The notes: generated by a model from the letters alone, not told the origin. Shown: positions 41,659 to 51,436, counted from the first letter of the stretch. The stretch: DNA of 64,000 nucleotides from Metallumcola ferriviriculae (GCF_035573695.1 NZ_CP121694.1:2084501-2148500); one strand, 5' to 3'. Translations and numbers: made by a program.

Positions 41659-41674
41659 TGGTATTTAACTTGCA
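41659..41674 (+). promoter_or_regulatory. sigma-54 (-24/-12) promoter of the acyl-CoA synthetase gene
   Basis: TGGTATTTAACTTGCA fits TGGCAC-N5-TTGCA with correct spacing and intact GG and GC. It is 135 bases upstream of the start codon, downstream of a sigma-54 activator gene. Confidence 0.7.
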
Positions 41675-41809
41675 TAAATATGGGCGGGTGGCGGTTTTGC
41701 TAGCGCAATAGTTCGAACATTTAGTATATTGAGAGTATTTAGGGGGTGGTGTATCAAGGAATAGGGTGGGGCGTAGGAATTAATCCATATTAAAAGGAGG
41801 GGGTAAACC

Positions 41810-43477
41810 ATGACCTATAACATGGAGAACTATGACCAAACATACCAGGATTTTAAACTTGAAGTACCAGAGTACTTTAATTTCGCCCGTGATATCGTGG
41901 ACAAGTGGGCAGATGAAGAAGACAAACTAGCAATGTGGTGGGTTGGCGATGAGGGGAGTGAAATTAAAAAAACTTTTGCTGACTTTAAGGTTGGTTCGTC
42001 TAAATTAGCTAATGTATTAAAAGACCTGGGCATTAAAAAGGGAGACCGCGTCTTTTTGTTGCTGCCGAAGGTTCCGCAGTGGTGGGAAACTATGCTGGCG
42101 CTGATGCGCTTAGGTGCCATAATTATGCCGGGTACATCACAGTTAATGCCTAAAGATATTAAATATCGATTTGAGGCTTCTGATGGTGTTGCTATTATTA
42201 CGGATGAAGAAAATGCGCCAAAGGTAGACGAAGTAGCTGATCAAATTCCCCAGTTGAAGGTTAAGATCGTTGTTGGTCAGCGCGAAGGATGGACCAATTA
42301 TCAAGAGGCTGTGGACGCGGCATCATCCGATTTTACCGTTGAAAATACTAAGAGTGATGATCCTGCTATACTTTATTTTACTTCGGGAACCACAGGATAT
42401 CCTAAAATGACGGTACACACCAACGCTTCCTATGGAATCGGACATATTATTACCGGTAAATTTTGGCTTGATCTAAAGCCGGGAGATTTACACTGGAATT
42501 TATCTGATACCGGTTGGGCGAAAGCGGCATGGAGCAGCATCTTTGGTCCTTGGAATATGGGTGCCGCAGTGTTTGTACAGCATAGCGTAGGCAAATTTGG
42601 TCCCAAAGAGACGCTGAAGTTACTGGAAAAGTACCCTATAACAACACTATGTGGCCCACCTACCGCATATCGACTGTTCGTGTTGGACGATTTGAAAAAA
42701 TATAATTTCGCCAGCCTTCGTCACTGTGTAGCAGCTGGGGAACCGCTAAATCCGGAGGTTATTGAAGTTTGGAAGAAAGCCACCGGTACGACTATTCGTG
42801 ACGGTTATGGTCAGACAGAAAGTGTACTAATGGTGGCAACATTCCCATGCTTGGATGTTAAGTTTGGTTCTATGGGCAAACCGTCCCCTGGCTTTTATGT
42901 CTCTGTCATTGACGAAGACGCAAACGAAGTGGAAGCTAATCAGGAAGGGGATATTGCCGTACGCATCAAACCTGAACGCCCTGTCGGGTTATTTAAAGAG
43001 TACTATAATGACCCCGAACGTACCCAAGCAAGTATTCGAGGCGACTGGTATCTAACCGGCGACAGAGCTTATAAAGATGAAGATGATTATTTTTGGTTTG
43101 TAGGTAGAGCTGACGATGTAATCATTAGTTCCGGCTATCGGATTGGTCCATTTGAGGTCGAAAGTGCTTTAGTGGAACATCCGGCTGTAGCTGAGTCCGC
43201 AGTAGTAGCCAGCCCCCATGAAATGCGCGGGGAAGTTGTGAAGGCATTTATTATTCTGGCACCGGGGTATCAAGGGTCTGACGATTTAGTTAAGGATATT
43301 CAGAACTATGTCAAGAGCAATACTGCCCCATATAAGTATCCTAGAGAAATTGAATTTGTGGAAGAATTACCTAAGACCATCAGTGGTAAAATTCGCAGAG
43401 TGGAACTTAGGGATCAGGAAAAGAAAAATAAACTTGCCAAGATGGCTAAAGGCGAGGCCGCAGCTGACAAAGAATAA
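41810..43477 (+). CDS. acyl-CoA synthetase (medium-chain/ACSM type)
   Basis: 555 aa, AAAGGAGGGGG before ATG. Adenylate-forming enzyme: P-loop LYFTSGTTGYPKM near residue 190, DGYGQTES (A5) near 335, WYLTGDRAYKDEDDYFWFVGRADDVIISSGYRI (A7-A8) and the catalytic lysine in PKTISGKIRR. The overall sequence is of the butyryl/medium-chain (ACSM) group rather than acetyl-CoA synthetase. It would make acyl-CoA and AMP from butyrate, isobutyrate or a related acid, feeding the oxidation genes downstream. Exact substrate is inferred from context. Confidence 0.88.
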   Translation: MTYNMENYDQTYQDFKLEVPEYFNFARDIVDKWADEEDKLAMWWVGDEGSEIKKTFADFKVGSSKLANVLKDLGIKKGDRVFLLLPKVPQWWETMLALMRLGAIIMPGTSQLMPKDIKYRFEASDGVAIITDEENAPKVDEVADQIPQLKVKIVVGQREGWTNYQEAVDAASSDFTVENTKSDDPAILYFTSGTTGYPKMTVHTNASYGIGHIITGKFWLDLKPGDLHWNLSDTGWAKAAWSSIFGPWNMGAAVFVQHSVGKFGPKETLKLLEKYPITTLCGPPTAYRLFVLDDLKKYNFASLRHCVAAGEPLNPEVIEVWKKATGTTIRDGYGQTESVLMVATFPCLDVKFGSMGKPSPGFYVSVIDEDANEVEANQEGDIAVRIKPERPVGLFKEYYNDPERTQASIRGDWYLTGDRAYKDEDDYFWFVGRADDVIISSGYRIGPFEVESALVEHPAVAESAVVASPHEMRGEVVKAFIILAPGYQGSDDLVKDIQNYVKSNTAPYKYPREIEFVEELPKTISGKIRRVELRDQEKKNKLAKMAKGEAAADKE

Positions 43478-43493
43478 ATTGTTTATTTTAAAA

Positions 43494-43521
43494 GGCCGAT
43501 CGGTACTACTTCTGATCGGCC
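43494..43521 (+). terminator. hairpin after the acyl-CoA synthetase gene
   Basis: GGCCGATC (43494-43501) pairs with GATCGGCC (43514-43521), 12-base loop. The following bases are CAATAAAAAAA, so on the plus strand the T-tract is absent; as a terminator it would work better on the minus strand. It may be a processing or partial termination site. Confidence 0.45.
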
Positions 43522-43530
43522 CAATAAAAA

Positions 43531-43597
43531 AAGCAAGGTGCTTTCTCCCTGGAATGGCGGCAACCATAGGTGAGAGAAAAAACCCCTTGCTTTACAG
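43531..43597 (+). other. long imperfect hairpin between synthetase and symporter genes
   Basis: AAGCAAGG (about 43531-43538) pairs with CCTTGCTT near 43586-43593. Inside it TTTCTC pairs with GAGAAA, CCT with AGG, and ATGG with CCAT around a CGGCAA loop. The nested pairing predicts one folded RNA element of about 65 bases in the leader of the symporter genes. I do not recognise it as a known riboswitch. Confidence 0.45.
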
Positions 43598-43652
43598 ACA
43601 AGTATACCAAACGAATGTTTAGAAATCAATTTGTGGAAGCGAGGTAATCATT

Positions 43653-43949
43653 GTGACTGCCTATAAAAAAGAAGTATATTTGACTATAGCTCTAACCATT
43701 CTGTTTTTGGCTTCTGGTCATATTGGGCTGTTTTTTGCTATATTTGCCCCTAATGGAGTAGAGGGTACATTTTTAGGGTTTCCTATTCATTATATTGTAC
43801 CAGTAATAGTTGGTTGGTTTGGAGTTCTATTTTTAACTGTGGTAGCCGGTTATATCGGCAACTATCTTGATGAAGAAATAGCTAAAGAAAGTGACGCCCA
43901 GGAAAAAGCTAACGTTAACGACGGCAGCAAGCCGATTTCGATGGGTTAA
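43653..43949 (+). CDS. sodium:solute symporter small subunit (DUF4212-like)
   Basis: 98 aa, GTG start after GCGAGGTAATC. Two membrane helices (about 9-30 and 45-70) with a polar C-terminal tail. It directly precedes a large symporter gene, which is the arrangement of two-component solute:sodium symporters whose small subunit is a DUF4212/DUF485-like protein. It is likely needed for assembly or activity of the large subunit. Confidence 0.72.
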   Translation: MTAYKKEVYLTIALTILFLASGHIGLFFAIFAPNGVEGTFLGFPIHYIVPVIVGWFGVLFLTVVAGYIGNYLDEEIAKESDAQEKANVNDGSKPISMG

Positions 43950-43963
43950 GGGAGGCGTAAATA

Positions 43964-45604
43964 ATGGAACAAAATTGGCAATTAACGAATACAACAATAG
44001 GTATTGTTTTCTTGTTAATCAGTTTTATTGCTTTTTATTTTATTGGTTGGTACTCTAACCGAGCCAGTAAGACCACCAGTGACCTTTATATTGCTGGGGG
44101 AACTATTGGGCCGCTGGCAAATGGGTTAGGCATGGCATCGACTTATATGAGTTTGGCCACATTCTTGGGAGTAACAGCATTGATCTTAAAACTCCAAGTA
44201 CCATTTGTTTTTATGTGGATACAATTCATTCTGGCAATTCCATTGATCACGATTTTATTTGGTACCAGTTTGAGAAGAATGGGTGCCTTTACTCCGGCGC
44301 ATTTTGTTAAAGAACGTTATGGTGGCAGTGCTGCCGTAGTTGCTGCGCTTTGGATGATTTTGGTAATGTTGATGTATTCTCTGGGGCAAATGATTGGTAT
44401 AGCAAAGACTTTCGAAACATTGCTAGGTATTCCGTATATCTATGGATTGACAATAGGCGGTTTGATTATTGTTGGCTATATTACCATTGGTGGAATGTAC
44501 GGTGCTTCATATAATGCGGCATTGCAGATGGTTATTATGGGAATTGTCTTTGTTATTCCCCTTGGTGCAATTATGAAGGCCCTTGGCAGCAGTGGTTGGT
44601 GGTTCCCGCCGTTGGGCTACGGCGATATGGTGTCCTCTATGCTAGATGTGGCACCGGATTTCTTTGATCTTAAGTATAGTGCCAAATGGTATTTTGCACT
44701 CATACCAAGCTTAACGTTGGGTGGGGTGGGGCTGCCTCATCTGGCTATGCGCGTATTTACCGCTTCGAGCCTACGAAGCGCTAGAACGGCAATGGTTTGG
44801 TACGCTGCGATACTGGGATTGGTCTTTTCTGCTACCTATACTATGGGTTTTGCCGGGGTGTATTTTTCTCAAACTACCGGTACAGTAATTAGTCCCACTG
44901 ATGCAGATAAAATTACAATAATCCTCAACCTAGTTTATAATGCAGAATGGGTATCGGCACTGGTTATCGCTGGTGCAATAGCCGCAGGTCTTTCCACACT
45001 TAATGGAAACCTTTTGGGCATAGGCGCCTTAGTGGCCCAGGATATTATCGCAACATTTAAGCCTAATTTGCAGGAAGAAACAAAAATGCGCATAGGATAT
45101 GGAGCTATTGCTGCCGGTGGTATTGTAAGTATTCTCTTGGCCATCCAGCCACCTGCATTTTTAGTGGTCAGTATTTTATGGGCTTTTGGTCTAGCTGGAA
45201 CAGTAAGCGCACCTTTGGTAATTATGGGAGTATGGTGGAAGGAAGCAAATCGATATGGGGCCATCGCTGCAGCCACAGTGGCAGGACTGACTTACTTATT
45301 CGTTTCCCCATATATCGTTCCTGGTCTTACGCTTAGTGGCGATGCTTTGACAGATAGTCTTGGGCTTTCGGGAGCCCTGCTGTCTGCCCCGCTTAGCTTT
45401 GTGATATTGATTGTCGTTTCTTATATTACTAATCGCGTTCCATCCTTGGCCAATCGTATACCCCGAGATGAGAACAACGGCTTGGTGGAGCGAATTCACG
45501 GTTGGAATACGGTTAGTGACAGTCGGTACGCCAGTAATGGCGGTGCGTTGATTATTGCGAGCATCTGCAGTGTATTGGTAATATGGGCGGTTATGCCTTG
45601 GTAA
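43964..45604 (+). CDS. sodium:solute symporter family permease
   Basis: 546 aa, about 13 membrane helices. Starts in a periplasmic/first-helix region followed by FYFIGWYSNRASKTTSDLYIAGG and GNGLGMASTYMSLATFLG, the sodium-site region of the SSS family. It resembles the ActP/VC_2705 monocarboxylate branch. Beside a synthetase for short or medium fatty acids, uptake of butyrate or isobutyrate is the natural hypothesis. Confidence 0.85.
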   Translation: MEQNWQLTNTTIGIVFLLISFIAFYFIGWYSNRASKTTSDLYIAGGTIGPLANGLGMASTYMSLATFLGVTALILKLQVPFVFMWIQFILAIPLITILFGTSLRRMGAFTPAHFVKERYGGSAAVVAALWMILVMLMYSLGQMIGIAKTFETLLGIPYIYGLTIGGLIIVGYITIGGMYGASYNAALQMVIMGIVFVIPLGAIMKALGSSGWWFPPLGYGDMVSSMLDVAPDFFDLKYSAKWYFALIPSLTLGGVGLPHLAMRVFTASSLRSARTAMVWYAAILGLVFSATYTMGFAGVYFSQTTGTVISPTDADKITIILNLVYNAEWVSALVIAGAIAAGLSTLNGNLLGIGALVAQDIIATFKPNLQEETKMRIGYGAIAAGGIVSILLAIQPPAFLVVSILWAFGLAGTVSAPLVIMGVWWKEANRYGAIAAATVAGLTYLFVSPYIVPGLTLSGDALTDSLGLSGALLSAPLSFVILIVVSYITNRVPSLANRIPRDENNGLVERIHGWNTVSDSRYASNGGALIIASICSVLVIWAVMPW

Positions 45605-45703
45605 CAAGATAGCCCTTCGTCAGAAGGAAATATATAAGGGTGTGGGTTGCCCAAGCAGAGGGCAATCCTGCTCTTCTCTTTGTAGCAGTAAGGAGGTAAC
45701 AAC

Positions 45704-46258
45704 ATGACCGGATTTACCACAATCGATAAACTGATACCAATTAATGTGGCACAGATAAAGAGCAGTAAATTGGTGGCTGAAGTTGCCGTAACAATTGCAG
45801 GGATTGTGTACGGGGTCGCGAATTATATTAATAATCAAATTCAAGCTCCGCTTAACTTTGAATCGTCTTGGTTGGCCACGGTGTTTGTACCGCTGCTTTT
45901 TATTGTAGGCGGGGTTGCAATGGCTTTTATCACACGCCTGGGCATTGTGGGCGTATATTGGGCTATGGCCCGAATGTTAGGAGGCCCAGGGCGAGTGGGG
46001 CGCTTATACCACACAACCGGAACCGGCTTTTTGTTTTTCTGGCCATGGGGCTTACTGCTGTTAACCGGAACATTATTACCGATAGTTGCGTATCTTTTAG
46101 TCGCTGCGGTTGTTGTATGTAGTGCGCTTGGCATTGGCTATCTCACCCGAGAGCTTGGCCAAACCCAGCAATTCTCTACATTTAGAAGTATTATAGCTAT
46201 AATTTTGACAGTGGTATTTATGGTTAGTGTCTATTATCTAATACTGCCTCAAGGATAA
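45704..46258 (+). CDS. hypothetical membrane protein
   Basis: 184 aa, AAGGAGG before ATG. Four hydrophobic segments (about residues 25-45, 58-85, 108-140, 160-180) separated by a short basic loop with ARMLGGPGRVGRLYHTTG. I do not recognise the family; the layout recalls Yip1-like proteins. A small GC hairpin (GGTTGCCC with GGGCAATCC, about 45645-45667) lies upstream. It lies between the symporter and the thiolase operon, so a link to the same pathway is possible. Confidence 0.7.
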   Translation: MTGFTTIDKLIPINVAQIKSSKLVAEVAVTIAGIVYGVANYINNQIQAPLNFESSWLATVFVPLLFIVGGVAMAFITRLGIVGVYWAMARMLGGPGRVGRLYHTTGTGFLFFWPWGLLLLTGTLLPIVAYLLVAAVVVCSALGIGYLTRELGQTQQFSTFRSIIAIILTVVFMVSVYYLILPQG

Positions 46259-46278
46259 AACAGATGATGTCCAGGAAG

Positions 46279-46310
46279 GTTTACATGTAAACGAATGTAT
46301 ACACGTAAAC
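46279..46310 (+). promoter_or_regulatory. palindromic activator-binding sites upstream of thiolase
   Basis: GTTTACATGTAAAC (46279-46292) is a perfect 14-bp palindrome; TGTATACA (46296-46303) and GTAAAC (46305-46310) follow. They stand about 100 bases upstream of the -24/-12 element. The half-site TGTAAAC matches sites upstream of the synthetase and regulator genes, and TGTATACA recurs at 56293. Confidence 0.6.
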
Positions 46311-46401
46311 TGCAATAGGATTTACTTTTATTGCCAGCTGTATCTGCCGGAATGCCCATGGTTTCCAAGGTAATGGACCCAAGGGGGTGTCCCGATTCAG
46401 C

Positions 46402-46417
46402 TGGCATAATTTTTGCA
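46402..46417 (+). promoter_or_regulatory. sigma-54 (-24/-12) promoter of the thiolase-mutase operon
   Basis: TGGCATAATTTTTGCA is a near-perfect TGGCAC-N5-TTGCA, 64 bases before the thiolase ATG. Confidence 0.85.
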
Positions 46418-46480
46418 ATATTTAAATTATTACGGTTAAATTGTGTTTAACCAAACCACTTTGTAAAGGAGGTTAGTTTA

Positions 46481-47674
46481 ATGAGTCAGCATGAAGGAAG
46501 TGTTATCGTTGCTGCAGCCCGAACGCCTTTTGGTAAGTTCGGCGGTGCTCTTAGTTCATTATCGGCGGTTGAACTTGGAGCAATTACTATTCGTGAAGTA
46601 TTAAACCGTGCTAACCTTGCAGGCTCAAACGACGTGGATAACGTCATTATGGGTATGGTCTTACAAGGGGGTGCAGGGCAGATACCATCTCGACAGGCTT
46701 CTATAAAAGCAGGGTTGCCGCAGGAGGTGCCGTCAGACACAATTAACAAAGTTTGTATTTCATCTTTGCGTGCAATTTCCATGGCAGATATGTCTATTAG
46801 GTCTGATGAGGCTGATATTGTGGTTGCCGGCGGGATGGAAAGCATGAGTAATGCCCCATACTTCCTACCTAAGGCCCGCTGGGGTCAGAGAATGGGGGAT
46901 GGAAAGCTAAAGGACCTTATGATTCACGACGGCCTTTTCTGCGCTTTTCACGATGTGCATATGGCTGTTCACGGCAGTACGGTGGCTAAAGAATGTAATA
47001 TTTCTAGAGAAGAGCAGGATCAATGGGCACTGCGCAGCCAACAAAGGGCTATAGCTGCAATGGATGCGGGTAAGTTTGCTGAAGAAGTAGTGTCGGTTGA
47101 GGTACCACAAAAGAAAGCTGAGTCGTTGATTGTCAGCAGGGATGAATCACCACGGCGTGATACCAGCCTTGACAAATTAGCACAATTGCCGCCGGTTTTT
47201 GATCCTAACGGTACAGTAACCGCAGGCAATGCGCCTGGAGTTAATGATGGCGCTGCTAGTACCGTGGTGATGTCCACAGCTAAGGCGCAAGAATTAGGAT
47301 TAAAACCTTTAGCCAGAATTATCGGTCATACCACTGTCGCCGAGGAACCCACCTACATTGCGAAGGTTCCTGGTTTAGCCAGCAATAAGCTACTAAATAG
47401 GTTAGGAATGACAATTAAGGACGTAGATTTAATTGAAGCTAATGAAGCATTTGCTGCAGTTGCCCTGACCAGTGGTCAGATTACCAATTGGGATCCTGAG
47501 TTAGTCAACGTTAACGGTGGTGCTATTGCTTTTGGTCACCCGATCGGTGCCAGTGGGGCGAGGATTGTTATGACATTAATATATGAATTAAAACGGCGCG
47601 GCGGCGGTATTGGTTTAGCTGCAATATGCGGCGGCGGTGCCCAAGGTGACGCTATGTTATTAGAAGTGTATTAG
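46481..47674 (+). CDS. acetyl-CoA C-acetyltransferase (thiolase)
   Basis: 397 aa, AAAGGAGG before ATG. Nucleophile Cys92 in [10 protein letters not shown], where most thiolases have NKVCGSG; catalytic His in [16 protein letters not shown] and second Cys in [11 protein letters not shown]. In a beta-oxidation setting it cleaves acetoacetyl-CoA to two acetyl-CoA. It is the first gene of a seven-gene operon running to the mutase small subunit. Confidence 0.93.
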   Translation: MSQHEGSVIVAAARTPFGKFGGALSSLSAVELGAITIREVLNRANLAGSNDVDNVIMGMVLQGGAGQIPSRQASIKAGLPQEVPSDTINKVCISSLRAISMADMSIRSDEADIVVAGGMESMSNAPYFLPKARWGQRMGDGKLKDLMIHDGLFCAFHDVHMAVHGSTVAKECNISREEQDQWALRSQQRAIAAMDAGKFAEEVVSVEVPQKKAESLIVSRDESPRRDTSLDKLAQLPPVFDPNGTVTAGNAPGVNDGAASTVVMSTAKAQELGLKPLARIIGHTTVAEEPTYIAKVPGLASNKLLNRLGMTIKDVDLIEANEAFAAVALTSGQITNWDPELVNVNGGAIAFGHPIGASGARIVMTLIYELKRRGGGIGLAAICGGGAQGDAMLLEVY

Positions 47675-47687
47675 GGGGGATGGGACA

Positions 47688-48542
47688 ATGACAAAATATA
47701 ATAGCATTATGGTGTTAGGTGCCGGTCAAATGGGAGCGGGAATAGCTCAAGTAGCGGCCCAGGCGGGGATAAAGGTTAAGCTTAATGACTTAAAGGAAGA
47801 GTTTGTTAACAAAGGATTGGCAACAATTAAAAGCAATCTTCAACGAAGCGTATCCAAAGGCAGAATGGATAGTTCAGAAGCCGAAGAGGTTCTGAGCAGA
47901 GTAAGACCCTCGATGGCTTTGGATGATGCAGCGGACGTCGATTTGGTGATTGAAGCAATTGTGGAAAACCTTGATATCAAGGCAAATGTGTTTCAGCAGC
48001 TGGATCAAATATGTCCACCGAAAGTGGTCTTTGCCAGCAATACCTCTTCGCTGCCTATTACACAATTAGCAGGGTTTACTAATCGCCCTGATAAATTTAT
48101 CGGCATGCACTTTATGAATCCGGTTCCAGTAATGAAATTGGTGGAGGTTATTCGTGGGTTAGCCACCAGCGATGCAGTTGCGGAAAGCATTGTAGAATTG
48201 AGTAAAGTGATGGGAAAAGTTCCAGTTACTGTTAACGATTATCCTGGTTTTGTGGCCAATCGTGTCTTAATGCCGATGATAAATGAAGCTATTTATGCCG
48301 TATTTGAGGGTGTGGGCACTCCGGAAGCTGTGGATGAGATTATGCGTTTAGGGGCAAATCACCCGATGGGTCCATTGGCATTAGCGGATTTAATCGGCTT
48401 AGATACTTGTTTGGCCATTATGAATGTTCTTCATGATGGCTTCGGCGATTCAAAATATCGCCCATGCCCGCTGCTAAAGCAATATGTTCAGGCAGGTTGG
48501 ATGGGGAAAAAGACCAAAAAAGGCTTTTATAATTACGAATAA
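47688..48542 (+). CDS. 3-hydroxybutyryl-CoA dehydrogenase
   Basis: 284 aa. NAD site [19 protein letters not shown] at the N-terminus; [14 protein letters not shown] and [18 protein letters not shown] give the catalytic Ser/His region; the C-terminal domain has [17 protein letters not shown]. It oxidises 3-hydroxybutyryl-CoA to acetoacetyl-CoA. GGGGGGATGG ribosome site 14 bases after thiolase. Confidence 0.94.
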   Translation: MTKYNSIMVLGAGQMGAGIAQVAAQAGIKVKLNDLKEEFVNKGLATIKSNLQRSVSKGRMDSSEAEEVLSRVRPSMALDDAADVDLVIEAIVENLDIKANVFQQLDQICPPKVVFASNTSSLPITQLAGFTNRPDKFIGMHFMNPVPVMKLVEVIRGLATSDAVAESIVELSKVMGKVPVTVNDYPGFVANRVLMPMINEAIYAVFEGVGTPEAVDEIMRLGANHPMGPLALADLIGLDTCLAIMNVLHDGFGDSKYRPCPLLKQYVQAGWMGKKTKKGFYNYE

Positions 48543-48562
48543 TTAATGAAAGGGTGTAATGT

Positions 48563-49705
48563 TTGAAACTACAACTTAACGAAGAACAGCGGATGATGCG
48601 CGATATGGTACGTAATTTTGCGGAGAAGGAGATTGCACCCTGGAGTCAGGAACATGACCATGAAGGGCAATTTCCTACGCAACTTATATCTAAATTAGCG
48701 GAATTGGATTTGATGGGCATTCCTATTCCCAGTGAATATGGCGGCGCAGCTATGGACTTTTTATCCTATGTTTTGGCGATAGAGGAAATATCGCGAGCCA
48801 GTGCTTCTTTGGGTGTTATTTTGGCGGTACACACTTCTGTAGGTACTTTTCCCATCCTGAATTTTGGTTCGGCAGAGCAAAAACAAAAGTATATTCCTAG
48901 GTTAGCCAGTGGAGAGATTATCGGTGCTTTTGCGTTAACTGAGCCTAATGCTGGTTCTGATGCCGCGAAAATTAAAACGACAGCAAAACTTGAAGGAGAT
49001 CATTACCGGTTGAATGGTTCAAAGATTTTTATAACCAATGCAGGCCATGCCGGTGTTTATACCGTGCTGGCAGTTACGGATAAAAATATGGGGGTAAAAG
49101 GAATTTCTGCCTTTATTGTGGAAAAAGATACTGTGGGATTAAAAATTGGTCCGCCTGAAAAAAAACTAGGTTTGCATTCTTCAAGCACCTGCCAAATATT
49201 TTTCGAGGATGCTTTAGTGCCCAAGGGAAATTTGCTTGGAAAAGAGGGGCAGGGTTTTCAAATAGCAATGTCATTACTGGATGGAGGACGAATTGGTATT
49301 GGTGCCCAGGCGGTAGGTATTGCCAGGGCTGCGTGCGATGCCGCAAAGAATTATGCTGGTGAGCGCGAACAATTCGGGCAAACGATCTCTGACTTTCAAG
49401 CCATTCAGTTTATGCTGGCCGATATGGCAACCAATATTGAAGCAGCCAAAATGCTTGTATATCAAGCGGCATACTTAAAAGAAATCAATATGCCTCATAG
49501 TAAACAAGCATCCATGGCGAAAATGTTTGCTGCAGATACTGCTATGAAGGTGGCGGTAGATGCGGTGCAGGTTTTTGGGGGCTACGGATACATGCAGGAA
49601 TATCCGGTAGAACGTTTCCTAAGGGATGCAAAAGCGACACAGATATACGAGGGCACTAATCAAATACAGCGCATTGTTATTGCCAGACAGTTGTTGAAGC
49701 AATAA
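48563..49705 (+). CDS. acyl-CoA dehydrogenase (first of a tandem pair)
   Basis: 380 aa, TTG start after GAAAGGGTG. FAD/substrate motifs FALTEPNAGSDA and KIFITNAG; catalytic Glu363 in QIYEGTNQ, the short-chain/butyryl-CoA dehydrogenase position. It shares most motifs with the next gene, pointing to an old duplication. No electron-transfer flavoprotein genes are in the window. Likely substrate butyryl-CoA or isobutyryl-CoA. Confidence 0.9.
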   Translation: MKLQLNEEQRMMRDMVRNFAEKEIAPWSQEHDHEGQFPTQLISKLAELDLMGIPIPSEYGGAAMDFLSYVLAIEEISRASASLGVILAVHTSVGTFPILNFGSAEQKQKYIPRLASGEIIGAFALTEPNAGSDAAKIKTTAKLEGDHYRLNGSKIFITNAGHAGVYTVLAVTDKNMGVKGISAFIVEKDTVGLKIGPPEKKLGLHSSSTCQIFFEDALVPKGNLLGKEGQGFQIAMSLLDGGRIGIGAQAVGIARAACDAAKNYAGEREQFGQTISDFQAIQFMLADMATNIEAAKMLVYQAAYLKEINMPHSKQASMAKMFAADTAMKVAVDAVQVFGGYGYMQEYPVERFLRDAKATQIYEGTNQIQRIVIARQLLKQ

Positions 49706-49747
49706 TTCAATGACTTTTCAAAGACGATTTCAAGGAGGTATCAACGA

Positions 49748-50887
49748 ATGAAATTTGAACTAACTGACGAACAACAAATGTTACGAGACATGGTAAGAGA
49801 TTTTGCAGAAAACGAAGTTGCTCCCGGTGCCGCCGAACGAGATGAAAATGAAGAGTTCGACCGCAGCTTATTTGATAAGATGGCGGAGCTGGGCCTTTCA
49901 GGTATTCCCTTTCCTGAAGAGTATGGTGGTGCAGATGCCGACAATATTAGTTATGCGATTGCTGTGGAAGAGCTCTCTAGGGTATGTGCCTCCACTGGTG
50001 TTACCCTTTCCGCCCATGTTTCATTGTGCAGTTGGCCAATCTTCGCCTATGGTACAGAGGAACAAAAGAGAAAATATTTGATGCCCCTGGCAACTGGTGA
50101 TAAACTTGGTGCCTTTGGCTTGACGGAACCTGCGGCAGGTTCCGATGCCAGCTCTACCAAGACAACTGCTGTATTGGACGGGGACAGTTGGGTACTGAAC
50201 GGTTCTAAGATATTTATTACCAACGGGGGCGAGGCAGAAATTTACGTAGTCACAGCAATGACGGATAAAGCGAAAGGTCATCGAGGCATCAGCGCTTTTA
50301 TAGTTGAAAAAGGAACCCCAGGCTTTAGCTTTGGCAAAAAGGAAAAAAAACTTGGTATTCGAGCTTCAACCACCATGGAACTGGTTTTCGAAGATTGCAG
50401 GGTACCAAAAGAGAACTTGCTTGGTGAGATTGGTCAAGGGTTTAAGATTGCGTTGGCTACATTGGATGGTGGACGAATTGGTATTGCGGCGCAGGCAGTG
50501 GGTATCGCTCAAGGAGCATTAGAACAGGCAGTAAACTATAGTAAGGAACGAGTGCAGTTTAACCAACCGATTAGCAAATTTCAGGCGATACAATTTATAC
50601 TTTCGGATATGGCTACGAATATCGAAGCAGCTCGATTGTTGGTTTATAATGCAGCTTACATGAAAGATAATGGTCAGCCTTACAGCACCGCCGCAGCTAT
50701 GGCGAAACTGTTCGCTTCTGAGACAGCCATGGAAGTGACTACAAAAGCGGTTCAAGTATTTGGAGGTTATGGTTACACAAGAGAATATCCTGTAGAACGA
50801 ATGATGCGGGACGCTAAAATTACCGAAATTTATGAAGGTACCAGTGAAGTTCAAAGAGTTGTTATTGCTGCAAATATATTAAAGTAG
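49748..50887 (+). CDS. acyl-CoA dehydrogenase (second of a tandem pair)
   Basis: 379 aa, AAGGAGGTATC before [25 protein letters not shown] and catalytic Glu363 in EIYEGTSE; strongly butyryl-CoA-dehydrogenase-like. With the preceding paralogue it may divide substrates (for example butyryl-CoA versus a branched or longer chain). Confidence 0.92.
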   Translation: MKFELTDEQQMLRDMVRDFAENEVAPGAAERDENEEFDRSLFDKMAELGLSGIPFPEEYGGADADNISYAIAVEELSRVCASTGVTLSAHVSLCSWPIFAYGTEEQKRKYLMPLATGDKLGAFGLTEPAAGSDASSTKTTAVLDGDSWVLNGSKIFITNGGEAEIYVVTAMTDKAKGHRGISAFIVEKGTPGFSFGKKEKKLGIRASTTMELVFEDCRVPKENLLGEIGQGFKIALATLDGGRIGIAAQAVGIAQGALEQAVNYSKERVQFNQPISKFQAIQFILSDMATNIEAARLLVYNAAYMKDNGQPYSTAAAMAKLFASETAMEVTTKAVQVFGGYGYTREYPVERMMRDAKITEIYEGTSEVQRVVIAANILK

Positions 50888-50897
50888 GTGCTAGGAG

Positions 50898-51419
50898 ATG
50901 CAAAAAGGTTTACTGATGGTTTATACCGGAAACGGAAAAGGAAAAACTACAGCTGCTTTGGGTCAAGCAATAAGGTCATTGGGACATGGTAAAAGAGTTT
51001 TTATGCTTCAATTTATGAAGGGAAGCCCCAATTACGGGGAAGTAATTATGTCAAAAAAACTTACCGGTTTTACTATGGAACAGTGGGGCAGAGATGAATT
51101 TGTTCATCCAAAACAACCTGAGCAGATAGATATTGATTGGGCCCAACGGGGGCTTTTGAGAGCTAATGAAGTAATTCAGTCAGGTGAGTATCAATTAATT
51201 ATATTGGACGAACTAAATGTCGCATTAGGTTTTGGATTGGTATTCTGGGAACAGGTCGAAGAACTGTTAAATACTAAACCTAAGATACTTGACTTAATCA
51301 TTACTGGGCGTTATGCGCCGCCAGCACTGCTTAAACGGGCTGATTTGGTAAGCGTCATTGATGAGCATAGGCATCATTATCAAAGTGGTGTAGAAGCCCG
51401 CGAGGGCATTGAATATTAA
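50898..51419 (+). CDS. cob(I)alamin adenosyltransferase, CobA/BtuR type
   Basis: 173 aa. P-loop [19 protein letters not shown], the [10 protein letters not shown] Walker B segment and [17 protein letters not shown]. It makes adenosylcobalamin, the cofactor of the B12 mutase encoded directly downstream; that placement explains why it lies in a fatty-acid operon. No other B12 synthesis gene is nearby. Confidence 0.93.
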   Translation: MQKGLLMVYTGNGKGKTTAALGQAIRSLGHGKRVFMLQFMKGSPNYGEVIMSKKLTGFTMEQWGRDEFVHPKQPEQIDIDWAQRGLLRANEVIQSGEYQLIILDELNVALGFGLVFWEQVEELLNTKPKILDLIITGRYAPPALLKRADLVSVIDEHRHHYQSGVEAREGIEY

Positions 51420-51436
51420 CAGGGGGGACAGAGGAA

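Noticed and set aside
43531-43597. Known riboswitch before the symporter
   Set aside because: The nested hairpin does not match the c-di-AMP, fluoride, glycine or other consensus cores I know.
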